NCBI GenBank assembly: GCA_900107575.1
Contig: FNQX01000005.1
Location: forward strand, 186,001 to 250,000
DNA: 64,000 nucleotides
Source: Lachnospiraceae bacterium NK3A20
GTDB lineage: Bacteria > Bacillota > Clostridia > Lachnospirales > Lachnospiraceae
Direction of reading: 5' to 3'
Part shown: positions 8,820 to 17,887 of the stretch, in pieces
How positions within the stretch are numbered: the first letter of the stretch is position 1
Layout of the letters: every line of letters starts with the position of its first letter
The notes under the pieces: model-generated
Told to the model about the DNA's origin: nothing
What the model saw: only the letters and a program-made list of their open reading frames with translations
Databases searched by the model: none
Translations under genes and position numbers: made by a program

Positions 8820-11530
8820 GTGATAATTCACAGGACCTCAAAGAGAATTTGAGAGAGACCAAAGATACGGAAAATATCAAGGCTGCCGGGAGTACCGTGG
8901 CAGAGAGCGAAAACACGAAGGCAGCCGGGAGCACTGTGACTGCAAGCGAGGGTGACGAGATCACCAATAATCCAACAGCGGCCGAGCGCGATGCCGGAGC
9001 TTCTGCAAGTGCTGCAATTTCCGGGCAGGATCATACTGAGGGGAAAACTTCTGATGCAGAAAAGACAGCGGATACTAACAAATCAGATCAGGCTTCCAAT
9101 GCTGGTTCTGTATCTGGAGATAAGACTGACACACCCTCCCGTGGTAAGAAGCGAAAGACTGCATTGTCTGGAAAAGATTTTGGAAAATCAAACTCTGACA
9201 ATGCAAACTCTGTGAGGGAAAGAAACTCTGCCAACAAGGGAACTGCCGGCAGAAGAGAGAAGAGCGCGGCGCCCGATACGACGACACGCAGGCGGCGCAA
9301 TACGACAGTAACAGATTCTTCCACAACCAGGTCCCGCGCAGAAAGACGTGCCTTGAGGAAACGCAGTGCGACGGAAGGCACGTTCGGACTGACGCCCTTC
9401 GTGCGGTCGAGCATGACCACGGCGGACTGCATGTTCCTCGTCATTCTCGCACTCCTGCCATCGGCAGGTGCCGGCATCTATCACTACGGTACCAGGGCGA
9501 TGTTCCTTATCGGTCTTGCCGTCGCTACGGCGATCGCCTGCGAGCTGATCTGGGATCTGATCTTCCGCAAGGGCTGGACGATTTTCGATTACTCGGCAGT
9601 TGTGACGGGTCTCATCACGGGACTCATCATGCCGCCGACCGCGCCGTACCGGTTCCCTGTGATCGCGAGCGCCATTGCGATTGTCGGTGCGAAGCTGTGT
9701 TTCGGAGGCATCGGCAAGAATATATTCAACCCCGCGGCGACGGGCAAACTCGTCCTGACAATCCTGTTCTATGACTGGATGATGAAATTCTCCACACCGG
9801 GGTACAGCCAGGATACGCCGCTCATTGAGCTGGCTCTAGGCAACGAGATCAGCCTCAAGGATATGCTGACCGGCAACGTGCCGGGCTGCATCGGCACCAC
9901 CTCTGTGATCGCAATTCTGATCGGAGCGCTGCTGTTGATCCTCACAGGTGTCATCAATCTGCAAATTTCGCTGAGCTACCTTGCGGCCTTCTCCGTGTTC
10001 TATATCCTGTTCGGACGGCACGGGCTGTCTGCCTATTTCCTCGGCGCGCAGTTGTCGGGAGGGAGCCTTCTGTTCACGGCTTTCTTCATGGCGAATGACT
10101 ATACGACGAGCCCTGTCGGCAGGAATGCCCGGCTCGTTTACGGCGTGATCCTGGGCGTACTCACCGGGATCATCCGTGTTTTCTTCGGGCAGGTGGAGAT
10201 GGCAAGCCTTTTCGCGCTGCTCATTGGCGACGCTTTTGTCCGCGGGCTGGACACCTGGCTCATGCAGAAGCCGTTCGGTACACAGCAGGTGCGCCGCACG
10301 ATCCGCGTCCATGCACCGATGCCTGCATTGCAACGTGCGCAGGGCAAAACACCAGAAGAGCTCGCGAACGAGAAGATCGAGCAGGACTTCGCTGAATTCG
10401 AGCGCACCATTTTGCCACAGAACGCGGCAACCGGTTCCGAGACAGCGGGTACGATCGACAGCACCTCAGTCGAGATGCACCGGAACAGGAAGAAAATCGA
10501 CCAGGGCATCCCGCCGATGCCGGAAATGCCGGTATTCGGCGCGACGTATGATCCTAACGTTTACGGAGCGAACGGCGGCTATTCTCAGCAGGTCTACCCC
10601 GGAACAGGAGTACAGCCGTACGGCGGACAAGGCGGCCGGAACAATCCATCCTATGATGGATCATATGACCAGCTGTATGGTGGACAGAATAGCCAGATGT
10701 ACGGCGGCCAGAACAATCCATCCTACGATGGATCATACGATCAGCTGTATGGTGGACAGAATGGCCCGATGTACAACGGTCAGAATGATCAAATGTACGG
10801 CGGCCAGAGTGGACAAATGTACGACGGCCGGAATGGGCAGGCGTACCATGGGCAGAACGTACCTCTGTACAACGGGCAGGGAAGTCAGCCTTATGGTGGT
10901 CAGCCTTACGGGCAGAGCTACAACCCGGCGCCGGGATCCGGCTATGGGCAGGGCTACGGCACGGGATACGGGCAGAGCTATGGACAGGAGCCGTATCAGG
11001 CGCAGTGGCAGTACGGCGCTTCTTACTATGGACAGAATCTGTTCGGCCAGGCGCAGGATGGCTGGAACACACCGGGTCAGAATTCGAACCATGCCTCTGC
11101 GCAGAATGCGGCAACCTATGACGGTGGAAGTGCGGCAGGTCAGTATTCCGGCAGCGACATGACATATGGACAGCAGCCGCATACGGTGCCACAGGGCAGC
11201 TACGGTCAGCTCTATGATCAGAACCAGTACGGCACCAGCGAAGAGCAAATGCCAAAGACCGGCACGCAGGGCGTTTCGCAGGAGACGAATCCTTACTATC
11301 CTGATTGGATGCGTCAGGAGATCGCGCAGGCAACCCGGGATACGACGGGGGCGCCGGACAACACGTCAGGCAGCAAGTCTGGCGACAAAACTCCCAGCAA
11401 TGTCACTCACGATGAGATGTCAGGCAACACGAGCAAAGCCAGTGACGATACCAGCAGCGACTCTCCGGCCGATCATCCGGAAGGAAATGATAAGTTGACC
11501 GGCAGCCAATCCGGCCAGAACCGTGAATAA
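8816..11530 (+). CDS. rnfD: RnfD with giant disordered N- and C-terminal extensions
   Basis: A 904-residue RnfD, about three times the usual length. Residues 1–185 are polar, Ser/Thr/Ala/Lys-rich and disordered. Residues about 185–500 are the ordinary RnfD membrane core with GLIMPPTAPYR, FGGIGKNIFNPAATG and NDYTTSPV; the Thr of SQDTPL is at the position of the covalently attached FMN threonine, usually in an S-G-A-T-P-L context, so the flanking motif is diverged. Residues about 580–810 form a Tyr/Gly/Gln/Asn-rich tail of YGGQN/MYGGQ/YGQ units, including a 72-base direct repeat (copies begin at 10640 and 10712). A hydrophilic Ser/Thr/Asp end follows. Translation is coupled to rnfC by ATGA. No rnfG, rnfE, rnfA or rnfB follows; thrC is next. 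Confidence 0.9.
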   Translation: MSDNSQDLKENLRETKDTENIKAAGSTVAESENTKAAGSTVTASEGDEITNNPTAAERDAGASASAAISGQDHTEGKTSDAEKTADTNKSDQASNAGSVSGDKTDTPSRGKKRKTALSGKDFGKSNSDNANSVRERNSANKGTAGRREKSAAPDTTTRRRRNTTVTDSSTTRSRAERRALRKRSATEGTFGLTPFVRSSMTTADCMFLVILALLPSAGAGIYHYGTRAMFLIGLAVATAIACELIWDLIFRKGWTIFDYSAVVTGLITGLIMPPTAPYRFPVIASAIAIVGAKLCFGGIGKNIFNPAATGKLVLTILFYDWMMKFSTPGYSQDTPLIELALGNEISLKDMLTGNVPGCIGTTSVIAILIGALLLILTGVINLQISLSYLAAFSVFYILFGRHGLSAYFLGAQLSGGSLLFTAFFMANDYTTSPVGRNARLVYGVILGVLTGIIRVFFGQVEMASLFALLIGDAFVRGLDTWLMQKPFGTQQVRRTIRVHAPMPALQRAQGKTPEELANEKIEQDFAEFERTILPQNAATGSETAGTIDSTSVEMHRNRKKIDQGIPPMPEMPVFGATYDPNVYGANGGYSQQVYPGTGVQPYGGQGGRNNPSYDGSYDQLYGGQNSQMYGGQNNPSYDGSYDQLYGGQNGPMYNGQNDQMYGGQSGQMYDGRNGQAYHGQNVPLYNGQGSQPYGGQPYGQSYNPAPGSGYGQGYGTGYGQSYGQEPYQAQWQYGASYYGQNLFGQAQDGWNTPGQNSNHASAQNAATYDGGSAAGQYSGSDMTYGQQPHTVPQGSYGQLYDQNQYGTSEEQMPKTGTQGVSQETNPYYPDWMRQEIAQATRDTTGAPDNTSGSKSGDKTPSNVTHDEMSGNTSKASDDTSSDSPADHPEGNDKLTGSQSGQNRE

Positions 11531-11576
11531 TCCGTAACCGACCACAGATGCACCGCAACAGAGGAGGAAGAACACC

Positions 11577-13067
11577 ATGGAAATTCTGTACCGAAGCACC
11601 AGAAGTGACACCGCACCGATCACGGCATCCCAGGCGATCCTGAAGGGCCTGGCGGACGATGGCGGCCTGTTCGTGCCGACGGCTATCCCGCACCTGGACA
11701 AGTCGATTGCGGAGCTCTCCGCCATGAGCTATCAGGACGTTGCTTATGAAGTTATGAAGCTGATGCTGACGGACTACACGGAAGAAGAGCTGCGTTCCTG
11801 CATCCGTGCGGCGTACGATGACAAGTTCGACACGCCGGAAATCGCTCCCATGAAAAGAGCAGGCGGCGCCTGGTATCTGGAGCTGTTCCACGGCTCGACG
11901 ATCGCTTTCAAGGACATGGCGCTTTCCATCCTGCCGCACCTTATGATCACTGCGGCGAAGAAAAATCACGAGGACAAGGAGATTGTCATCCTGACGGCTA
12001 CTTCCGGCGACACCGGCAAAGCAGCACTCGCGGGCTTTGCGAATGTCGCTGGCACGAGGATTGTGGTTTTCTATCCCAAAGACGGCGTTTCCTCCATTCA
12101 GAAGCGCCAGATGGTGACGCAGGAGGGCGACAACACCTGCGTGATCGGCATCGACGGCAACTTCGACAACGCGCAGACCGGGGTCAAGCGGATATTCACA
12201 GACGCCGCGCTCAGAGCCAGAATGGCAGAGGCAGGCTTTCTGTTTTCATCGGCAAACTCGATCAACATCGGGCGACTCGTTCCGCAGATCGTGTACTACG
12301 TCTACGCGTACACGAGACTGTGCGCGGGCGGCGACATCAGGGAAGGGGAGCAGGTCAACTTCGTCGTGCCGACGGGGAACTTCGGCAACATTCTCGCGGC
12401 CTATTACGCGAAACAGATGGGCATTCCCGTGCACCGACTGATATGCGCCTCGAATTCCAACAAGGTACTGTACGATTTCTTCCAGACGGGAGAGTACGAC
12501 AGGAACCGCGATTTTATTCTGACGAGTTCGCCGTCCATGGATATCCTGGTCTCCAGCAATCTCGAGCGGCTCATCTACCACATCGCGGGCGATGATGCGG
12601 CAAAGGATGCGGGCTTTATGAAGGAGTTGGCAGAGAAGGGCGCATACCGGATCACGGACGAAATGCGGGCGAAGCTTTCGGATTTCTGCGGAGGATACGC
12701 GAGCGAAGAGGATACCGCGGCAGCGATCCGCACCATGTACGAGAACGAGCGGTACGTCATTGATCCGCACACAGCGGTTGCTGCGAGTGTTTATGGTAAA
12801 TATCAGGCGGCCTCAGGTGATGTGACGCCCACGGTCATTGCTTCGACCGCGAGCCCGTTCAAGTTTGAATCCAGCGTGATGAAGGCGCTGGGGAAGTCTG
12901 TCGACATGGACGACCTCGATCTTGCGGATGAACTTTCGAGAATCGCAGGCGTTCCTGTACCGCAGGCTGTCGCGGGACTTCGTGGCAAGGCGGTCCGTCA
13001 CACCACGATCTGCGGCAAAGAGAAAGCGGCAATGCAGGCTGAGGTTGAGAGATTCCTCGGAATCTGA
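11577..13067 (+). CDS. thrC: Threonine synthase
   Basis: A 496-residue PLP enzyme that converts O-phosphohomoserine to threonine and phosphate. The N-terminus YRSTR and DGGLFVP are typical of the long class of threonine synthases; HGSTIAFKDMAL contains the PLP-binding lysine (near residue 110), and TATSGDTGKAAL and PTGNFGNILAAYYAKQMG supply the phosphate-binding loops. ATG 11577 is preceded by GAGGAGGA with a suitable spacer. It follows rnfD by 46 bases without a visible terminator, so read-through from rnfCD is possible. Confidence 0.96.
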   Translation: MEILYRSTRSDTAPITASQAILKGLADDGGLFVPTAIPHLDKSIAELSAMSYQDVAYEVMKLMLTDYTEEELRSCIRAAYDDKFDTPEIAPMKRAGGAWYLELFHGSTIAFKDMALSILPHLMITAAKKNHEDKEIVILTATSGDTGKAALAGFANVAGTRIVVFYPKDGVSSIQKRQMVTQEGDNTCVIGIDGNFDNAQTGVKRIFTDAALRARMAEAGFLFSSANSINIGRLVPQIVYYVYAYTRLCAGGDIREGEQVNFVVPTGNFGNILAAYYAKQMGIPVHRLICASNSNKVLYDFFQTGEYDRNRDFILTSSPSMDILVSSNLERLIYHIAGDDAAKDAGFMKELAEKGAYRITDEMRAKLSDFCGGYASEEDTAAAIRTMYENERYVIDPHTAVAASVYGKYQAASGDVTPTVIASTASPFKFESSVMKALGKSVDMDDLDLADELSRIAGVPVPQAVAGLRGKAVRHTTICGKEKAAMQAEVERFLGI

Positions 13068-13198
13068 CGGCGTCGGCAAGAGACCATTGTTTCTACCTTT
13101 CACCTACGTGAGAGACAGCGGCATCTGACGGGCCGCGTTGCTGCCTTCGTGATGGTCTTTGAGGCAATCTTGGAATTTATACAGCATCAGGAGATAAA

Positions 13199-13555
13199 AT
13201 GGACAGTTTCTTTGCGTTTATCATGTTCGTTGCAGGAGTGTATATCCTGAACGCAGCTGTGGCATTAAAGCGCAGCTGCAAGATCAATCCCAGCATTATG
13301 CGCTCGCCGAAGAACGCGGCGAAGCGAATCCGGGACACGGAAGGCTTTGCGGCTTACATGTATCCTAAGGTGATGCTGTTCGGCGTCACGACGGTCATCC
13401 TCGGACTGTGGTATCTCTTTGTGCTGGTATTCCGCAACAGCTTCGGTACAATCCTTACAGCGGTGACAGAGCTGATTGTCATTGTAGGCTTTTTTGTGGT
13501 GCTGTTCTATTACATGCACTGCGTGAAGGTGGCAGAGAACCGCTTCGCGGGGTAA
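13199..13555 (+). CDS. Small membrane protein of unknown function
   Basis: A 118-residue protein with an N-terminal membrane segment (residues about 3–21), a basic cytoplasmic stretch, and two further hydrophobic helices (about 57–80 and 85–106). No catalytic motif is visible and I do not recognise the family. ATG 13199 follows CAGGAGATAAA, a good ribosome binding site. It stands alone between thrC and a repeat-bearing intergenic region. Confidence 0.7.
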   Translation: MDSFFAFIMFVAGVYILNAAVALKRSCKINPSIMRSPKNAAKRIRDTEGFAAYMYPKVMLFGVTTVILGLWYLFVLVFRNSFGTILTAVTELIVIVGFFVVLFYYMHCVKVAENRFAG

Positions 13556-13695
13556 GCAAAGCTTCTATTGTTTGCATGGTTTCAAGGTTGCATACGCAAC
13601 GATCCAGAAAAATGACTCTGACCATTCTGAACCGCTACAGTCTGGGCGGATATGGCTTGACAGGAAATTTGGTCCCATGGTTTATAATGGGTCAC

Positions 13696-13886
13696 GGGCC
13701 AATAGCAGAGTTTAGAAAATTCAAGTCCATAGTTTCCATGAGAAACTCGGACCAATAAGCTGCTTCGGAAATTTCAGGTCCAGATTTCCATTGAGAATCT
13801 GGACCTGAATTTCTTCAAACTTTGTATTGGCCCGGCGCACTCGTAGGAACATGGGACTGAAATTCCTCAAGTGTGCTGTTGGCCCA
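13696..13886. repeat. Palindromic dispersed element, locus A (2 forward + 2 inverted 34-bp units)
   Basis: The 404-base space between the small membrane protein and the aminopeptidase holds four copies of a roughly 34-bp unit beginning GGGCCAATAGC and ending GAAATTCAGTCCCA in consensus. Two lie forward (about 13696–13730 and 13749–13782) and two inverted (about 13801–13833 and 13852–13886). Start-to-start spacing is 51–53 bases. The two central units are joined by a short palindrome in which GGTCCAGATT pairs with AATCTGGACC. The same architecture, with three plus three units, recurs at 32759–33062 and 51823–52127. No coding sequence is visible in this gap. Confidence 0.85.
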
Positions 13887-13959
13887 AGACGCAACCAGTA
13901 ACACAGCATCAACAGAAGGGCAGCATTTATAAACATATCATCAACAAAAGGACAACAAG

Positions 13960-15792
13960 ATGACAGTACAATCCACAAGAATTGAAGCGCTGCGGGCAGA
14001 AATGAAGGCCGCAGGCATCGACTACTACATGTTCAAGACGGCAGATTACCACAACTCGGAGTATGTCGCGGATTTCTTCAAGACAAACCAGTATTTCTCC
14101 GGCTTCACGGGAGAGAATTCCACGCTGATCGTCTCGGAGAAGGAAGCAAATCTCTGGGTTGACGGCAGATATTTCATCCAGGCGGAGAAGGAAATCGAGG
14201 GCTCCGGTATCATCCTCCAGAGGACGGGCGAGCCGAACGTGCCGACGGTACACGAGTATCTGAAGGCGGCCGTGCCGGAAGGCGCGGTGCTCGGCTTCGA
14301 CGGCAAGTGCATCACGAAGGAAGAAGGCGTCTCTCTTGCAAGACTCCTCGCCGGCAAAAAGGGGAAACTCGACCCCACTCACGATCTTGCGGCGAATGTC
14401 TGGACAGACCGTCCGCAGTTGCCGAGCCACCCTGTTTTCCTCCTCGACGAGACGAAGTACGCCGGTGAGACGGTGGAGTCGAAGCTCTCACGTCTGCGCA
14501 AAGTGATGGCAGAAAACGGCGCGGGCTATTATCTCTCGAGCAAGCTCGATGAGATCATGTGGCTCTACAACATCCGCGGCAATGACGTTGAGTGCAACCC
14601 GGTGGCGCTCTCTTACGCGTTCGTTACGATGGACCGGCAGTTTCTCTTCATCCAGGACAGCGAGGTGACAAAAGAGTTCCGTCGCTACGCCGAAGAGAAG
14701 AATATCCTCATCAATCACTATGGAGCAATCGAGGAGTTCCTCTCGCGCTGGAATTTCGACGCGCCGGTGATGCTGGATCCTGCGGACACCAGCTACTCGA
14801 TCTACCTGGATGTCCTGAACAGCATAACAGCAGCGGGCGTCTCGGAAGGCATGTCCGCCTCCGATCTCATCGTCGAGTGCAACAGTCCGCTTGGCTACAT
14901 GAAAGCAGTGAAGAACGAGACAGAGCTTGCTAACTTCCGGGAAGTTTACATCGAGGATTCTGCGGCACTCACAAAGTTCATCTACTGGCTGAAGAATTAC
15001 AAAGACAAGTCCGAGCTGACCGAGGGCACGGCGGCGAAGCACCTGGATGAGCTGCGCGCCGGGATCAAAGATTATGTTGAACTCTCATTCCCGACGATTT
15101 CCGCTTACGGGCCGAACGCGGCGATGATGCACTATGAGCCCGGCTACGAAGGAGTGCAGCTGGACAACGAGGGCATGCTCCTCGTCGATTCCGGCGGACA
15201 TTACCTGCGCGGCACCACGGATGTCACGAGGACAATGGCGCTCGGCCCCGTTACGGATGACATGAAGAAATCCTACACCCTGACGGCAGTCAGCAAGCTG
15301 CAGATGATGCAGACGGTTTTCATCAAGGGCTGCTGCGGCATGGCGCTGGACATCATGGCGCGCGAACCGATGTGGCGGGAGCTCATGGACTACAAGTGCG
15401 GCACCGGCCACGGCATCGGTTATCTTCTGAACGTCCACGAGGGCCCGCAGACTCTGCGCTATCGCAAGCGAGATGCTGCGGACACGACGCCGTTCGCACC
15501 CGGCATGGTCGTGTCGGATGAGCCTGGTGTTTACAAGGCAGGGCAGTATGGCATCCGCCTTGAGACGATCCTGGAGTGCGTCGACAAGGGGACGTCGGCT
15601 GACGGAACGTTCTATGGCTTCGCGCCGCTTACGTTCGTGCCGCTCGATCGCGACCTCATCGCCCCGCAGTACCTGACCGCGGAGACGAGAGAAGCGCTGA
15701 ACGCCTACCACGCGGAGGTTCTCGAGAAGATTTCGCCGTTCCTGAACAATGAGGAGAAGGCTTGGCTGGAGACGCAGTGCGCGGCAATATAG
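13960..15792 (+). CDS. Xaa-Pro aminopeptidase (M24B), long form
   Basis: A 610-residue aminopeptidase P-like metallopeptidase that releases N-terminal residues preceding proline. Two creatinase-like N-terminal domains (residues 1–310) precede the pita-bread catalytic domain. The five dinuclear metal ligands can be placed: Asp in LLVDSGG, Asp in GTTDVTRT, His in GTGHGIGY, Glu in DEPGVYK and Glu in GIRLETIL. The three-domain form of about 600 residues is the eukaryote-like/APP1 type found in many Bacillota. ATG 13960 follows the AAAAGGA element before the start. It is probably cytoplasmic, as no signal peptide is present. Confidence 0.93.
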   Translation: MTVQSTRIEALRAEMKAAGIDYYMFKTADYHNSEYVADFFKTNQYFSGFTGENSTLIVSEKEANLWVDGRYFIQAEKEIEGSGIILQRTGEPNVPTVHEYLKAAVPEGAVLGFDGKCITKEEGVSLARLLAGKKGKLDPTHDLAANVWTDRPQLPSHPVFLLDETKYAGETVESKLSRLRKVMAENGAGYYLSSKLDEIMWLYNIRGNDVECNPVALSYAFVTMDRQFLFIQDSEVTKEFRRYAEEKNILINHYGAIEEFLSRWNFDAPVMLDPADTSYSIYLDVLNSITAAGVSEGMSASDLIVECNSPLGYMKAVKNETELANFREVYIEDSAALTKFIYWLKNYKDKSELTEGTAAKHLDELRAGIKDYVELSFPTISAYGPNAAMMHYEPGYEGVQLDNEGMLLVDSGGHYLRGTTDVTRTMALGPVTDDMKKSYTLTAVSKLQMMQTVFIKGCCGMALDIMAREPMWRELMDYKCGTGHGIGYLLNVHEGPQTLRYRKRDAADTTPFAPGMVVSDEPGVYKAGQYGIRLETILECVDKGTSADGTFYGFAPLTFVPLDRDLIAPQYLTAETREALNAYHAEVLEKISPFLNNEEKAWLETQCAAI

Positions 15793-15899
15793 AAGGTGTG
15801 GAACCGTTTGAAATTGCCCGACAGACGGAGAACTGCTGCGTGGCAGTTTCGACGTTTCGCTGTCAGGATTCTGAAAAATAGCAGGCGGCCGAAATCCCA

Positions 15900-15928
15900 T
15901 TGCGATCGGGCATGGACATTGCTATACT
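15900..15928 (+). promoter_or_regulatory. Sigma-70-type promoter of the small RNA gene
   Basis: TTGCGA at 15900–15905 and TATACT at 15923–15928 are separated by 17 bases, predicting transcription from about 15934–15936, exactly where the structured RNA's terminal stem begins. Confidence 0.7.
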
Positions 15929-15933
15929 GAAGG

Positions 15934-16190
15934 TGCCTGAGGTGCACCAATCCCGGTCAATTTGATCCTACATTTACTTTAAACGGGATGCCTGAGACGG
16001 TGCCATGGCTGTCACGCCCTCGGTATTCACAAACCGGCAGAACGGTCTGCTACGTGTGGGTATCATGGTCAGGGGAAGACAATAAATGGTCCTGCGGCGA
16101 CCCACCTGGCTGATAGCTAGGAGTCAATACACCGGGGCATTTCGGGTATCGAATATTACAACCGCCGAGTCTTAGTACCCGGCGGTTTTT
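15934..16190 (+). ncRNA. ssrS: Free-standing small RNA gene, probable 6S RNA
   Basis: The 1,070-base gap between the aminopeptidase and pheS contains no gene for a protein but a clearly delimited RNA unit. It starts 6–8 bases after a good promoter and ends at an intrinsic terminator. The 5' TGCC…GGTG segment (15934–15946) can pair with CACC…GGCA at its 3' end (about 16130–16139), giving a roughly 205-base rod, the size and closed-ended shape of 6S RNA, which sequesters sigma-70 RNA polymerase. A CCTGCGG segment on the 3' side recalls the 3' half of known 6S RNAs. I base the 6S identity on size, layout and these short stretches. SRP RNA is excluded because its GGAAGGAAGC loop is absent; tmRNA and RNase P would be longer. 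Confidence 0.6.
16161..16190 (+). terminator. Intrinsic terminator of the small RNA gene
   Basis: ACCGCCGAGT (16161–16170) pairs with GTACCCGGCGGT (to 16186) with one mismatch, followed by five T residues (16186–16190). Confidence 0.8.
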
Positions 16191-16191
16191 A

Positions 16192-16220
16192 TTGACGCTT
16201 CATTCGTAAGGCCATATAAT
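16192..16220 (+). promoter_or_regulatory. Sigma-70-type promoter of the pheST T-box transcript
   Basis: TTGACG at 16192–16197 and TATAAT at 16215–16220 with a 17-base spacer, directly after the terminator of the upstream RNA gene. Transcription should begin near 16227, just ahead of the T-box leader. Confidence 0.8.
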
Positions 16221-16245
16221 ACAGATTTAGTAAGTTCATACAAAT

Positions 16246-16622
16246 GCAATGACGGAGATAGAGACCCGGCATCCGGACAACAGAGAGGAAGTTCACCGGC
16301 TGAGAGACTTCCACAAGGATCGGTGTACTCCCTTCACTCCCGAGCAGTTCTTCTGAACAGACATGAATTAGCCCATAAATTAATCTCGTGCAATAGCACG
16401 TTCTCGCCGTAAGCGAAGATGAAACATCGCTTGTGGCGATAGAGTGCAGCTTCTGCGGGAGCATGGAATTCATGGAGTAGGAAGAGTCGGTCAGGCCCCG
16501 TGACAGGCCTTCGTAAGAGCCGCTGGGAATCCGAATTGGAATTAATTTTGGATGCAGCGGAATATGGGTGGTACCGCGGAGTTCGCAGCTTCGTCCCTTT
16601 GCCGGGGGCGGAGCTGTTTTTT
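16246..16622 (+). promoter_or_regulatory. T-box leader (tRNA-Phe sensing) upstream of pheST
   Basis: The leader has a stem I distal region with AGAGAGG and GGCTGAGAGA (about 16287–16309) and the near-invariant T-box sequence GGGTGGTACCGCGG (about 16566–16579). The latter pairs with the uncharged tRNA acceptor end to form the antiterminator. The competing terminator is an 11–12 bp stem (16586–16597 with 16605–16616) ending in a run of T (16617–16622). The downstream genes encode phenylalanyl-tRNA synthetase, so a Phe specifier is expected; a TTC at 16333–16335 in the 3' arm of stem I is a candidate, not proven by folding. Uncharged tRNA-Phe should switch on pheS and pheT. Confidence 0.9.
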
Positions 16623-16864
16623 GTGCGATAGCCCGGAGAATAGCTGCCGCGCTTGCACGAGCAGATATTCGAAGGGCAACGGACATCGAACGGCGTAGCC
16701 GTGAGATGGACGATCGCACCGGAGGGGCACGGATTTTTGCCCATCCGATTGCGATCGTCCGGTGAATATCTATATTCGACGGCCGACGGTCAGCGAGCAG
16801 CTGTGCTGCGAGATGTGTAAGTAACTAATTCCTCACCACGAGGAGTTTGAAGAGAGGAGAACGT

Positions 16865-17887
16865 ATGATACAGGAAGATCTCGAGAGGATACGAGAGGAA
16901 GCGAAGGAACAGATCGAAAAGGCTGTTTCTTCCGACGACATCAATCAGATCAAGGTGAATATCCTTGGCAAGAAGGGCGCGCTGACCGCGATCCTGCGTG
17001 GCATGAAGGACGTCGCGAAGGAGGACCGCCCCAAGGTCGGACAGCTGGTCAACGAGACCAGGGAGAAAATCGAACAGGCGCTCGCGAAAACACAGGCTGA
17101 GATGGAGGCAAAGGCGCAGAACGCGCGGCTGTCCGCCGAGACGATTGACGTCACCCTCCCCGCGAAGAGGATGGAGCGAGGACATCTGCATCCGAACCAG
17201 GTCGCGCTGCGCGAGATCGAGGAGATCTTCATCGGCATGGGGTACGAGGTGGTCGACGGACCGGAAGTTGAGAAGGACTACTACAACTTCGAGGCGCTGA
17301 ACATCCCGGCCGACCATCCCGCGAAAGACGAGCAGGACACGTTCTACATCAACCGGGACATGCTGCTGCGCACGCAGACCTCCGGCGTGCAGATCCACGA
17401 AATGGAAAAGGGCAGAATCCCGATCCGCATGATCGCACCCGGCCGTGTTTACCGCGCGGATGAGGTGGACGCGACGCACTCTCCGGTATTCCATCAGGTT
17501 GAGGGACTCGTGGTCGACAAGGGCATCACGTTCGCGGACCTCAAGGGAACGCTCGCGGAGTTCGCGAAGGGCGTATTCGGTGAGGAGACCAAAGTCCGGT
17601 TCCGCCCGCATCACTTCCCGTTCACCGAGCCTTCCGCGGAGATGGACATCTCCTGTTTCAAATGCGGCGGCAAGGGATGCAGCTTCTGCAAGAATGAGGG
17701 CTGGATCGAGATCCTGGGCTGCGGCATGGTGCACCCGCACGTGCTGGAAATGTGCCACATTGATCCGGAGGAATATTCCGGCTTCGCGTTCGGTATCGGT
17801 CTGGAGCGAATCGCGCTGCTGAAATACGAGATCGACGACATGAGGCTGCTGTACGAGAACGACATCCGATTCCTTCGGCAGTTCTAA
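16865..17887 (+). CDS. pheS: Phenylalanyl-tRNA synthetase alpha subunit
   Basis: A 340-residue class II synthetase subunit carrying the catalytic site of the alpha2beta2 PheRS. An N-terminal coiled-coil (residues 1–95) precedes the catalytic core with [12 protein letters not shown], the TFYI motif 2 region, [21 protein letters not shown]-like motif 2 (here [16 protein letters not shown]) and motif 3 [12 protein letters not shown]. ATG 16865 has AGGAG at 16855–16859; a TTG at 16847 in frame is less likely. It is controlled by the upstream T-box and followed by pheT after 147 bases. Confidence 0.97.
   Translation: [340 protein letters not shown]

Noticed and set aside
7383-8831. Long minus-strand open frame of about 480 codons opposite rnfC
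   Set aside because: rnfC is unmistakable by motifs; the antisense frame is Arg/Asp/His/Val-rich shadow composition caused by GC-biased third positions. The same applies to antisense frames opposite manC (35765–37294) and the glycerophosphotransferase (44111–45409).
13696-13886. Transposon or insertion sequence as the source of the dispersed palindromes
   Set aside because: No transposase or recognisable target duplication is seen at any of the three loci; the non-autonomous-element idea is kept only as a possibility in the finding.
15934-16190. SRP RNA, tmRNA or RNase P RNA
   Set aside because: The SRP GGAAGGAAGC loop is missing, no tag-peptide frame or tRNA-like end is seen, and the unit is too short for tmRNA or RNase P RNA.
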